Source: Tamarix chinensis (lineage: Eukaryota; Streptophyta; Magnoliopsida; Caryophyllales; Tamaricaceae). Taken from it: a stretch of 64,000 nucleotides of DNA. A program made the translations under genes and the position numbers. Location: the NCBI GenBank assembly GCA_030549775.1, contig CM060174.1:16045193-16109192 (forward strand), in the 5' to 3' direction. Positions 32,801-44,888 of the stretch are shown in pieces (positions within the stretch are counted from its first letter, which is position 1; every line of letters begins with the position of its first letter). The notes beneath the pieces were generated by a model. That model was given only the letters and a program-made list of their open reading frames with translations, had not been told where the DNA came from and did not search any database.

Positions 32801-34639
32801 ATGGTAACCTATGTACACTCTAGTTATATTAAAAAGTTAGTAATAATATATTTATATGTACTTCATATTACTCTAAAGTCCTCTATAAACCAAACTCCCT
32901 CTATTGGTTGTGGGTGATAGCATCCTTATAGGTATCTGGGGGTGTGAATATGATATTACAATCAGCTACATACATATGGTTTCTATCCATCCACATCATC
33001 CAATCTATCTAGGAATTTGTATCACGACTCATAACAAGTTTCTTATGTTGTTGTCCAACATTAAATCTTTGCTATAATCATAAAAATAAAATATTTAGTA
33101 TACGTATAATTAAATTGTCATATGGTAATAACAAAAAAAATCATATCTATTAAATACTATAGTATCATCCCACAATCTATTCTTTAAATCTCTTGGGACA
33201 TTACTCCAAGTTTGATAAGTGACGGACATGTGCGCACGAGCCCTAAAGTTTTGATAATTAATAAATAAATGCCTATTCTAGCTCACTGGATTCCTTGATT
33301 CATCAAAATCAACATTAAGCATAATGCCCTTTTCCCTATTTCTAGTAATTTGTGTCAATCCAATTATCATTGTTCTTTCTATTTTTCCATCATCGACATC
33401 ATTTAGATCTTTAAGTGGATTCATAATTAAAATAATGAATAAAATTTTTATATTAGAAAATAATTAATATGTGATGTGATATAGTTAATATATAAAACAA
33501 TAAATCTTTATGCAAAAAATAAAACAAAAATTCACATAGGAAGTAATAAAACCTTTCATCTTTAACATGTTAATCTACGACATATCTACACATATCTACA
33601 CATTGGCAAGATATCTACAAAGGATCTTTTTAATGTTCAACCGCTAACTTAATAAATTCATGAACACCAACTATATATTTTCTAGAGAACCTTCTTACAT
33701 GTATCCACTTATGACCTATAATAAGAACTAAGTATAGTTTAGCCCTTTTATTAGAAAAAAAAAGTGATGCATTTGACAATAATAGCCAAGTTAAAAAAAA
33801 AACTAGCAATATATCCATAATACATATACACCACATCAATATTTGCACTAGTGACCATACCATGATTCCTACAAAGGGTTAACTATTAAGACTTTTAATC
33901 TATTTTTCAAAAAATATAGTTTGATAATATATCTTCATAAAACATATAAGCACAAAAAATAACAGCATAGAGCATATATATATACACCAAAACATCATAT
34001 ATTATAAGTAATAAAGAATAATGAAATAAACAACAAAGAGGTTTGAATAAGAAATTACACAAGAAAAATTCAAAAATAAAGAGAAACTTATAAACAATGC
34101 TTCAACTTTAAAGAAAAGGAAAAACAAATAATAATGAACATATTATGACTAGAGAAAGAGAAAGGAGACAATGACAAACTATAGAAGAAAAAAAATGAGC
34201 AATAACTCTGGCAAAGAGAAGAGAGGAAGCCAAAAGCGGTTCTAGAGCTTCATTATTTCAAACAACACTTTTTAGATATTTTAGGAAATGTGTGTCCAAG
34301 CAAAAAAAAAAAATGGGGGAAAAGGTTATTCACGCTGATTATATGTTAAAGCTGTTGTGTATATCCTAATAGTACAAAAGGGAATATATGGTGCTATAAA
34401 GTAAAACCACTTTATATTCCCTCAATGCGAGAGGTAAATATTAGTTAAGGGAATACACAAAAATTTTATCTTATAAGCATCGTCTATTCTCTCTTGTACT
34501 ATTATTATATATAAGGCAGTTATAAGTTAAAACTATTGCATATACCCCTTAACCATTATTTACCTCTATCTTTAGGTAGTTATAAGTTAAAATCACCCTT
34601 TATATGACCCACTTAAAATGCAAAAATTCTCCTTGTGTG
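29895..34639 (-). mobile_element. CACTA-like element CACTA-2 (decayed)
   Basis: Contains a minus-strand TNP-Ulp1 gene (30339-33425) like that of CACTA-1. Terminal repeats differ from CACTA-1: palindromic units of the form GTATACGGTGGTT...AAAACCACCGTGTATACC at 29920-30030, and TATAAGTTAAAACTATTGCATATACC-type units at 34340-34600. The right end AAAAATTCTCCTTGTGTG (34622-34639) resembles the usual TTTTCTTGTAGTG terminus. The left CACTA terminus is not recognisable. It lies at the broken end of the LINE and probably inserted there. Boundaries are approximate. Confidence 0.6.
30339..33425 (-). pseudogene. CACTA-2 TNP-like / Ulp1 protease gene (broken)
   Basis: Starts MNPLKDLNDVDDG at 33425 and reads GIMLNVDFDESRNPV and TWSNVPRDLKNRLWDDT (33220-33150), the opening of plant Transposase_24/TNP-like proteins. 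The C-terminal end has SCGYHLMRFMKEI (about 30560-30596), the Cys motif of Ulp1-like peptidases (Cys 30591-30593). It then has NEVRKEWLDFIT (about 30358-30405) and a stop at 30339-30341. The middle is poorly preserved. A direct repeat of about 30 bases at 31730 and 31853 duplicates the LVPLNVAYN segment. The gene parallels 3971-7209 in order and strand, but the two are too different to be recent copies. Confidence 0.65.
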
Positions 34640-37600
34640 TTGTTTCATAATGGGTAATGGATTAGATGACAACTCAGTTTGAAACCACCTTATATGTCTG
34701 TCATTTAATCCTATTTCAACACTAGTAAAATATCATCAATTGGGGGGGGGGATGGAAATGCAACAATGCTATTTTCAAATTTTCAAAAAAAAAGTGATTT
34801 TGGTCCATTTCAGACTTAAATTAGATTTTATGGTCCAATCCTTTATAGACATTAATAATAATTTGATCTTAAAAATTGGCAATTATAGGCATTTGGTCTG
34901 GGTTGGTTAGACTTAACTTAGATTTTATGGTCCGATCCTAGATAGACATAATATTTTCTTTTGCTTCAAAACTTGACTTTTTTATTTATTTATAATATTT
35001 CACTTGAGAGATAGTTTTATTTTGTATGGTTTATCATCCATATGAGGATTGTAGTAAATTCATATTACATCAAAATGTTAATGCTTAATCACTGGGGTTA
35101 TAATAAAAATGAAGATTAAGATATTAATTGAACTAAGAGGTTAATAACATCCCCCGTTTTGATGACGAAAAACAAAATGTGTAAGAATGAACAGGGTAAC
35201 AATATAATAGAACCATAATTGACCTAGGAGGTTGACAAGTTATCAGTTTGTTTATGATGATAAACAAAAAGTGAAACAATACGTAGGGTAAAAAATATAA
35301 TAGAAGCATAGTATAAAAATAAGACCATATCCTTTACAATTTGAATTTTTTTAATTTGATTTATAAATTTCTTTCAACTTATATCCTCAATTAATTTTAG
35401 TAACAAAAGAGGAAGCATAAGGAATACACAAAATAAAATATTCTCCGCTTGACAATCTACATATATGCACAAGGAATAGTCTATTTTCAATTACAAGATT
35501 GAAGTTGTTAGCATAAATTTGAGTAAAGAAAATGAAAAGCATTATATATACAAGTGAAAGAATAACCAAGATCCCATATATATACTAAAATGTATATCAA
35601 AGTACAAGAGATAAAATACAAGGTATAACAATCTAATTATCATATTAGAGTTCATTTAGATCAAGTAAGATATAATTAGTAAAGTACAACTGGGTTAATA
35701 ATAAATACATATAGCCTACACACTTGTGTGACTAATGACTATGTTGAGCCCTAACCAAATCTAGTAGTTATTGGAATGGAAGAGGATGGTGGATCTTATG
35801 CTATGGTTGTGGGAATGGATAGTGGGATTAGTGTCTCCATGTAGTCTCTCTTAATACCCTTAGAGTTTTCAATCTTTGTGACATCTCAATTGATTTTATT
35901 ATCTATGGTAAGTGACACATCAAGAGATAGATATGATGTAGTGCTTAGAGTACCAAAATTTAAAATAGTCTTACCTTATTAGAATAGACTATAGTCTTAA
36001 TATGAGCCATCATAATATCATGATGTGTATCCATCTCATCTAATTGCTAGTTTTAGTATTATGATGAAATTCTATATAAAGGTTAGAGCTAATTACATAC
36101 ACATGTAACTTCAAAAAAAATAGTGCCTATCAATGGTCATCAAGCTGGTGTCCAACATATTGAACCCCTATATAATTCGGTCATCAATATTTTCCACAAT
36201 AACTCTTCATTGAGAAGATAATGGTGGAGGTGATATCAGTGATGAAGGAGTAGTAGTAATAATAGAAGTTGAAGCTCTAATAAGTAGAGGGATATGAGCA
36301 AATGAAATTTGATCATCGAGCAATAAAGGAATTCCATCATCTTCATCACTAGGCTAAGGTTGAGGTGTTTGCACAACTGATATCAATGTATCTCAAGTTA
36401 GTATAGCATGAGACTTATCAATGACGATCATACTCTGTTTGTACTCACTCATCTTGTACCCTGTACACCATTGTATCACCTAGTAAAAATTGTCAAGTCT
36501 ATTTTATAGATGAAATGGAATAGCTTAAAAATCATAGAATGGTGACCTTAATATTAAATTTTATACTCAATATGAGGGATCATATCTTAGGGATTTTTAG
36601 TGTGGCTAGTCATGTGTGCCAAGGTTAAAAAATGTTTTACTATAAAATGCATCATAGTCTCTAAAATGATATGGCAAACTCCATACCAAGGTGTAGTATT
36701 CATGTTTACCCTTAATCTAGCCCGATTAAAGAGTATTTAGTTGATAAAGTAATGCAATAACCTTTATGAGGGTGGCACAAGTAGTAGCTACTAGTGGAAC
36801 CTCATCATCTCTGATATGACCAAAGCACATAGTGAAACCTCATCATCTCTGATATGACCAATTCATGTGCGGGAGTGTGATTCCATTATTTCTATTCCAC
36901 GCTTGTGCTAATGCTGGGTGTAACATCTAGTATCTAAGCTAACCTTACCTATAACACTACTAGAGCACCATGTGTGTGGGTAATAAGAGAAGAGTTAGTG
37001 ATATGGACAAAGAGATTGTGAAAGATGAAGCTAACCAAGTCAATGTGAATTAGATGATAAAGCTTGAGGAGAGGTAATATGTTTATTTAAAATAAAGTAT
37101 ACATATAGGGTATCTTGAACTAATGGATCTAAGTGTTATAATCTTAATACTTTCTAGAAGCTACTTTATTACCATGGAAACTCTTCTCCCTCCTCTACTA
37201 GACATACTAGACATACTTGATTTTAAGCATAGGAAAGAGTGGTGACAAGTATTAGCAATCATATTATGTCTGGTAAAAGACCTAATAGAAGGTTGATCAC
37301 TATAACCAAGAAGAGAATCAGAAGGCTTATATGGAGGAGTGGTACATCTATGGTGAAGAGCAAGTGAAGGATGCTCCTCAAAAGTAGAAGGATAGGAATT
37401 CTCATCTATCCTACGTGTAGTCCTTGTAGGGTTACAAGGCATACATTTGGATCTCTTAGAAGGGCCTTGATTAAGAAGCTTACCTTAGCAATTGTAGAAA
37501 AATAAATTTATGTGTTAGTCATGATGAATATGAATCATTAGAAAAAATTAATAAACAAGAAAAAAAATGAATGGAAGATAATGAAGTACAAGATGCCTAG

Positions 37601-39728
37601 ATAATGGGAAAAAGATTAGTTATTGAAAGTTATTCCAATATATTATAATGATTTAGAATAGTAGGAAAAGAAACTATAATCTAAAAATAATAGCACCTCA
37701 AATCATATAATCAACAAAAAATAAGGTTAGTATCTTTGATGTTCTTGCCAACTAATTTTTAGACAAGTAGTTATACAATTTCAATCATTACTTTTAACTA
37801 GTCTCATGTGCTCCAAGAATAACAACAAACTCTTGTTTGTGCAATTTGGTGGGGAAATGAGAGATTTAGATGAGAGATAGTGAGGGAAAAAGGAAACATG
37901 ACTACGAAATTTTGAAAAAATGAGGATGAGGGTCTTTTTTAAGTGGAATAGGCCTTACATGTCCTAGACTAACAAATAAATAGGGTTGACAAACCCATTA
38001 ACAATTCTTAGAAATCAGTTGATTAGTTAGTAAAACCCACGAACTATTATAGCCCAGTTTAGAAAAAAATATTACCCTTGTCAATCATTTTGAGATAGAC
38101 ACATCAAATAGCCCATATGACACATAAAAAAGTATGGAGACAAGTTGATGGGTCACATCAAGTTATAATAATTAATTAAAGGATGATCAATAATTTAACC
38201 AAAAAATGAAACATTTATATCATCCTTAATTTAAGAATGTTAAACATTAATCATGCAAGCCAAAATCAAATCATATTAACAATTATCAACGTTATCAAAA
38301 CATGAGTAAAACATAATTTTTATTCATCAAATGCTTAATTTTAGCACCAAAACATGATAAATTAAAAAAAAAATGAGAGAAGTAACACAAGTCACGAAAA
38401 TTTAATACTAAGTTCTATATTAATGGGTGTGAATCCTTCTTCATTGAGTGGTTTTGTGAATACATTCTCACAATGGTAAAATAGACCTTGATTGTAATTT
38501 CCCAATGAATACATAAGAATTATTTGATAGTTATTAAATGAGATTCATTGGGATTATAGTGACAATGTGAAACACCACCATTTTTCACTATTAATTTTAA
38601 AAAAACATTTGTGTAAGAAAATACATAACAATATTCTAGAAATGGGTTGTAGCCACTGTATTGTACACAAAATGGATGCTCCATCACCTATCTCATGATA
38701 GATACAAGGCTAAATCTTCAAACCATAAAAATACAAAAGAACCAAAGTGCGAAAAATATAATAGAGATTAAAGATAAAGGTTTGCAATCTAAGGCCATAT
38801 TAATCCCACAAAATAGTACAAAACATAATGAAAAGGAAACCAAATGACAAAGAAACTTCAAAAAAGGTCTTAGTCTCTAATTTCCCTCAAAAGAGAAAGC
38901 AACATTGGAATGTCTTACTCTCAAATGTCTTAGTCAGAAAAAACAGTGTGGTTGTATGCTAGTCATGCTCAGCAACCTATAGAAAGTCATTTGCTTGTGG
39001 GATTGGTTAAGTAGCTGATTAAATAAGCACAATAGTAAGCTCTTCTCCCATTATGGAGGTTCATGATGAACAAAAAGTAATATAAGATATATATCATGTT
39101 AAAAACACACACAAATAATATTCATACATTATTATGATAAACTCATAGACCATGTTTGTATGATATGCATAACATGACACACTTGTACCTATATAGAAGA
39201 CTTGAGAATAACATGTTTTGATGATAAACATGGAATCATGTTTGGTCACATGCGTTGAAAGGATTAAGAGCCATAATAACTATCATGAGTGTGAATGAAT
39301 AATATAATGCATGTTGTAAATTACACAAGTAACTTCAAAGCCAGTCAAAGCAACATTAAGTTTTACTCCACTAAATCTCTGAAATAGAATCTTCTCCATA
39401 TACCACACTTATATTATATCTCAAGAATGGGACATGAAATACAGCTTATATGATTTATATAGTGGGGAATATTATATTAAATTATTCACTATGTAACATA
39501 AATTTAACACTATGTAGGATTATGTATTCCACATCAATAAGATCATGTGTTAACTCAAAAATATATATGAGGGTAAGATAATCTCATGGTTATGAAACAA
39601 TAATTATAGAAGTTTAGATCAAAATTGTGTTCATTGATGTATGAAACATCATACTTAATGTAAACACATGCTATAAGGTCAAATAAAGATCATAAATCAC
39701 ATTAGTAGTATAACCATAATAATAACTC
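34640..39728. other. Unassigned AT-rich region
   Basis: Five kb without a gene I can support. It holds a G11 run at 34742-34751, and TTTTGATGACGAAAAAC (35157) and TTTATGATGATAAAC (35250), which recall SIRE-type copia LTR ends. A short tandem duplication of ACCTCATCATCTCTGATATGACCA occurs at 36799 and 36838. A minus-strand frame at 37161-37442 (93 residues, Ser/Thr/Arg-rich) has no motif I know. A minus-strand segment at 36700-37050 shows scattered similarity to retrotransposon-linked plant proteins (HKGYCITLSTKYSLIGLD), too weak to call. Probably old LTR-retrotransposon debris. Confidence 0.35.
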
Positions 39729-40409
39729 GTAACACCCCCAACATTCACTACTAAATTTATTTTTTATTAAAAGAAAATAGTGGGACTAAAAAGTAAGGAT
39801 CGGTTTACTCCTACCGTTCTAGTACCAAGTGCTAAGGCTAAAAGAATAGAATATGATTTATACAAATTTAATTCAAAATATAGTAGTGCACTGAATTCGT
39901 TACAAAAGATATAAGCCCACAATTAGTGGTTACAAGAGTAAAATCATTTACTAAAGAATTAAAAAGGTGGGAGAAATACCCTAAGGGTTTTCCGGATAAC
40001 CCTTACACTCGTACCCAAGCCCTCTTGAATAGCACCTATAATGGACCTACAAAGGACATTGGCCATTGAATAAGCAAATGGTCACAAATGGAACCCTTCA
40101 GTATAATGGTACTAAGTAGCCCCTTTAAACCAAACTAAACATGAGACCTGCATGCAACACATAATACATAGACTATATAGGATGATAACATATGAGCTAC
40201 TACACAAGGCAACACCTCATACAATGGAAAATGCATAACACAAGGTCAATGTACTTAACAATTCCATCACGTACCCAAGCAGGGACAAGTACTAAAGCCA
40301 ACTCAGATCATATCAATAGATCATAACTTAACATCAATACTTTTGGTCTTAAGCCATTAATCAATTATTATTCAATCAACGTCTTTTGAATTATATCCAT
40401 GTGAGTGTG

Positions 40410-40765
40410 GAAACCCCACTATTATAGTCGGTGGACCGGAAACATACAAGGTAGAATGCACCTGACCACTATTATTCGCCGGTAGATTGGTCTCCAGGGC
40501 TCCCTACATGTGGCCACTATTATTCGCCGGTGGACCAGTTTGGACCCGACTTACATGCTATTCCACTATAAGTGATTAGTGTCTTCCCATACTTTAATAA
40601 TATCAAAGGTATTTTTTATTGAGCTCATGATCCCCCACTATTATAGCTGGTGGATCAGAAAAATATAGGGCAAAATACACCTAATCACTATTATTTTTCG
40701 GTGGACCGGTCTATAGGGCATCTTACACTTGGCCACTATTATTTGTTAGTGGACCGGTCTGGGCC
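40410..40765. repeat. Hairpin motif array in the reversed Tekay-like LTR
   Basis: Six copies of CCACTATTATTCGCCGGTGGACC-like units begin near 40421, 40468, 40515, 40636, 40686 and 40734. Each is an imperfect palindrome (CCAC...GTGG). The complementary form recurs at 21645-21990 and, degraded, at 15100-15450. Confidence 0.8.
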
Positions 40766-41069
40766 ATACTCAATAATCTTTTGCTTTATGTAATTAGTAA
40801 TTTATTCGTGTCTGATTCAAAAAGTCCATTTATTTAGTTTGAGGGAAGGAAAAGGTCACAAGTCTAGAGACTTAAAGATATACAGGTCATAGAGTCAAGA
40901 GTTCTATATCAAAGATCATGGCACAGACAGAACCCTAAAATGTACTTCAAACATATCCAACACACATTTCCATGCACACTTACATAGCAGGCACCCCTCG
41001 CATAATTATGATGTAACACCATATCACCCCTTTAATTATCCATCTAGCCTTAGATTATGCCAAGTTTTT

Positions 41070-42110
41070 GTGATACTCACTAACTTATCAAATACCCTTA
41101 TTTTATTATTCAATGATACTTGTGTCCTTTATGAACTCATTCAATCCGTTGACATGTTAAACACAAGTTACGAATTTACCCCTATCATCTTTACAAAATT
41201 ACTGAAATATCCCTTGCTTGCAAAATTACCAAGTTGTCCCCTTTTTAATTGCCAAATTACCCATGTTGCATAATTACCAAATTACCCCTTAATTGTATTA
41301 GATTACCATATTTTCCTCCATACTTATTAAATCACTAAATTTACCCCTTATACTTGTTAAGTTACCAATTTACCCTTCATGTAGGTTAAATTACCATATC
41401 ACCCTTTATACTTATTTAAATTACCAAATTGCCCCTTAGACTCATTAAGTTATCAAATCACCTATCATACTTGTTACACTTTCAGATTGCCAATTTGGTT
41501 AGTTAGATTACCAAATTTCCCTTCTTCATCATTATAATTATCAAATTTCCCTTACAGTTAATCACATTGCCGAATTTCCCTTCTTATGTATTAAAATTAC
41601 CAAATTACCCTTCTTCATTATTAAAATCACCAAATTTCCTTTTAGTTGGTTAATTTACCAAGTTGTCCTTCTCCACCACTATGTTTACCATTTTGCCCTG
41701 TTAGTTAGTCAATTTAACAAATTACCTTGTTAGTTTACGTAATTATCAAAATACCCTTCCTTTACATCAAATTACCATTTTACCGTTCTACTATATTAAG
41801 TTACCAAAATACCCTTCCTTTACACCAATTTACCATTTGACCCTTCTACTTTATTAAATTACCAAAACCCTTTTTCTTTAAAAAATTAGCATTTTACCCC
41901 TTTACTTACAAAATTACCATTTTACCCTTTCCAATAAATTTAATTCACCAAAATACTTTCTTACACCCAAAAATTACCAAGTTATCCCCTTTCCATGAAA
42001 AATTACTAAAATGCCCTTCTTCCTTGTACATTTACCATTTTATCCCCCTTTACTCTTATAGTTCACCATTTGCTCTTATTATTTCATTTTTACCAAAATA
42101 CCCTCACTAT
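41070..42110. repeat. Degenerate 38-42 bp minisatellite in the LTR
   Basis: About 25 diverged units with the core ATTACCAAATTACCCCTT and variable T/A-rich spacers, for example at 41250, 41330, 41365, 41595 and 41635. All units have the same orientation. Translation is meaningless. It is absent from the shorter LTR at 20404-22622. Confidence 0.8.
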
Positions 42111-42719
42111 ATAAGATATCAATATTAATTCTCCATACTCATCTTTCAACTACACCACCTATTATTAATTATCATTAACATGTATTTGCACCTACCACAC
42201 ATATATTTACGCCTCACCTTTTAAAAAAGAAATATTACTAAACTGCCCCTACAACCTATAATAATATTATTTATTCAACAAATGACCACATTAGCATAAC
42301 AAATCATACATATACACGTCAAGTTATTATTAACAACAAAGCTCCTTCCTGAAGTATTATTTCTACATATGACACATAAATGAACATGCTTTCCTTTTTA
42401 TCAATCAACATAAGCAACTAAATACATTATACTTAACAACATATAAACATATTAAACAACCTTAATGTGCTATTATACATATATCCATATATTTATGTAA
42501 GGTTTAATGGTTACTTTATTTCTCATGAAAATCAAACCTTACAAGTACTTTAGTTAAATATTCAAGCTTTGATTAGTAAAAATCAATCCGTAAAATAATA
42601 TAAAAAATTAGCATAATAGAAGTAAAAAAATCAAAGAAATAAGTTTTACATTAAAAGCTTAATTAATATATAATAACACTAACTATTTTTATACCTCAAA
42701 ATTAACTATTTTTGAGCTA

Positions 42720-44030
42720 AAATTAAGGCATGACTCAGGCTCCTCATGTAGCATGAGCTACTTGAAGAATGAAGGAGGAAGGGGTTAGAAGAGGATGAAG
42801 TGGAGAGAAAAGGGGGTTGGTTGGGATGGGACTTTGGGAGTTTGGTGGAGAGCATGTGGACGGGAGTTAGGGTGGAGGCTGGGTGCAGGGATGGAGTGGG
42901 GATGTAGGTGATGGTCGGGGGTGGATGATCAGTGGCCTAGGGAGGAAGAGGTGGCGGCTGTAGGCTAGGAAAAGTGGGTCGAGGCTTAGGTAGAGGAGAA
43001 AGAGGAAGGGAAAAGAAGAAGGAAAATGAGGAGTTATAGGGTAGGGTTTTAGCCAAAGGAGGATTTGGGGTGGTAGAGGAGGTTGTAGGGAGTAGATTTG
43101 TGGCTCGGGAGGTGGAGGAAGAGGCGGAATGGTGGTAGATGGGGGTGATGTAGGGTGGAGGCCAAGAAGGGGGAAAAAGAAGAGGAAGGAGGGTGGCTAC
43201 AGGGGCTCATAGGGGTGGCTTGGTGGTGTAGGGTGGTAGTAGAGGGTTGCAGAAGGTGGTGGAGGTGGTTGGTAGGGCGGTAGAAGCGACAGTTGAGGGT
43301 GGTGGAGCTAAAATAGGGGAAGGAAAGGAGAGGAGAAGAAAGGATTATGAGAGGTCAGGAGAGGGAGAAAGTGGGCTTGAATAGGGAAAAATGAAGTAGG
43401 GGAAAAGAAGAAAAAGGAGAGGGAGAGGAGGGGATGTAGGTGTGGTCTGTTGGGTGGTAGGTTGTAGGTGACAGGAGGAGTCGGGTTGTAGGGAGAGGGA
43501 AGGGAAAGAAAGGAAAGGAAGGCATGTGGGTATGGGGGTGTAAGGTTGGGTTTGGTTTGATAATGGGAAGAAAAGGACAAGGGAGAAAGGGAGAGGGAGT
43601 AGTGTCGGAGGGGCAGCGACAGGTGGTGGCAGGCAGTTGTAGTAGGCCTACCATGGTGAGCTCGATGGTCAGGGAAGGAGGAAGAAGAAGAGAAGAAGAA
43701 GAAATAAAGGAAGAAGGAAGGAAGACCAGTCAGGTGAAGAGAAAAGAAAAGATGGGTTGACACGCGCTAGGGAGAGGGAGAGAAGAAAGAAAGAGTGGGA
43801 TGGCCTAGTGGGGGGAGGAAGGAAAGAAAAGGAGGAAGGATGGGTTGGAGCAGCGTCACGCAGGTGAGGGAGGAAAAGGGGAGGGGAGATAGGCCAAATG
43901 TCTAGCATGAGGGGGAGAAAGGCCATAGGCTTGGCGGCTCAAAGGAGAAAAAAGATAAAGGAGAAAGAAAAAGGGAAAAATGTAAAAAGTAAAAGGAAAA
44001 TGGGGAGAAATAAAATAGAATAATTATTGG
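42720..44030. repeat. Polypurine block (polypyrimidine on minus)
   Basis: About 1.3 kb strongly enriched in G and A on the plus strand. It corresponds in LTR position to the CT-rich blocks at 20710-21450 and 62160-63470. The long Pro/Ser/Phe-rich minus frames (43308-43763, 43669-43926) arise from this bias and are not genes. A TATA-like CCTATAACT on the minus strand lies at about 43033-43041. Confidence 0.8.
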
Positions 44031-44325
44031 AATAATAGAATTTAATATTTTTGATAGATATTTAATCTAATAATTTGTTTTATTATAATTTAATATGTTG
44101 ATTTAAAAATATTAATTTTAGAGAATATTAGTTTGGAAGATTATTGAAATAAAATAAATATTATAAAATAAGAAAATAATCATTTTAATTTATCAAATAT
44201 TCAAAGCCCTTTTTTATGATCAAAAATCCAAAAAATAATTAACTTAAATAAATTTAAAAGTTAATTTATCCAAAATAAAGGCTGCTTATTTAAATATAGG
44301 TTTTTAAATGTTTTGGGATATTACA

Positions 44326-44875
44326 AAGCATATAAAAATATAAGGTCATATAAAGAATCTTGATAACTCAATATGATTGTTATTTATTGATAGTGGTGAT
44401 CACATAATTTACATCCATTTAAGAGTTTTGGCAAAGTACTTACATTCTTCATCATGAATCCCAACTAAGATAACACAAGATTTCCATAGGTTATTATAGT
44501 AACCATATAAAAGTAATATCATTGTCTATAGATCATTGTAATAAACCAAGGTAGGGTCAATCACATTGTGTCATTAGTTAACATAACCTTTATGTATTGA
44601 CACCCCTTAAGTACACTAGCTGTGTAAGTAGATTAAGAGAGACAACATAAAAAATGTGGGTTCCCTTACCCATAGGTAGAATAATAATACGAGATAATTC
44701 AATACTTAGAGATACTTAGGCATAGTTGAGCTCTTTTCCTTTAAGTGACTAATGTTTTATCATATTATGAGTCATAACAAGGTCCACATGCCATATCATC
44801 CCAATCTAACGAAAAAATATTTTATAAAATCTACCATTTTCCATTAAGGGTAATTAATGTAACACCTATCTTATG
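44326..44875. other. Unassigned gap
   Basis: AT-rich, with no frame or repeat structure that I recognise, between the Tekay-like LTR and the LINE 3' end. Confidence 0.3.
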
Positions 44876-44888
44876 TAACCATTTTATT

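Larger units (their letters stand above)
39729..44325 (-). repeat. Long Tekay-like LTR, reversed (solo or orphan)
   Basis: In minus orientation it starts TGTAATATCCCAAAACATTT at 44325 and ends GTTGGGGGTGTTACG at 39729, the same terminal pattern as 20404-22622. Both LTRs have a pyrimidine-rich block after the start (here 42720-44030, purine-rich on plus) and, further in, the hairpin motif family CCACTATTATTCGCCGGTGGACC (40410-40765). Its extra length is largely a 40-bp minisatellite at 41070-42110. No polypurine tract, primer site or pol lies next to it, so it may be a solo LTR. No clear 5-bp target duplication flanks it. Confidence 0.7.

Noticed and set aside
36797..36865. Tandem duplication as a regulatory element
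   Set aside because: Only two short copies in unassigned AT-rich DNA; replication slippage is enough to explain it.
37161..37442. 93-residue minus-strand frame as a possible small gene
   Set aside because: Ser/Arg-rich with no recognisable domain, no promoter context and surrounded by TE debris.
41070..42110. CRISPR-like spaced repeat array
   Set aside because: The units are degenerate with no constant repeat or unique spacer; the context is a plant LTR, so it is a minisatellite.
43308..43926. Long minus-strand frames rich in Pro, Ser, Phe and Leu
   Set aside because: They are produced by the purine-rich strand of an LTR; several frames are open at once and none has a motif.
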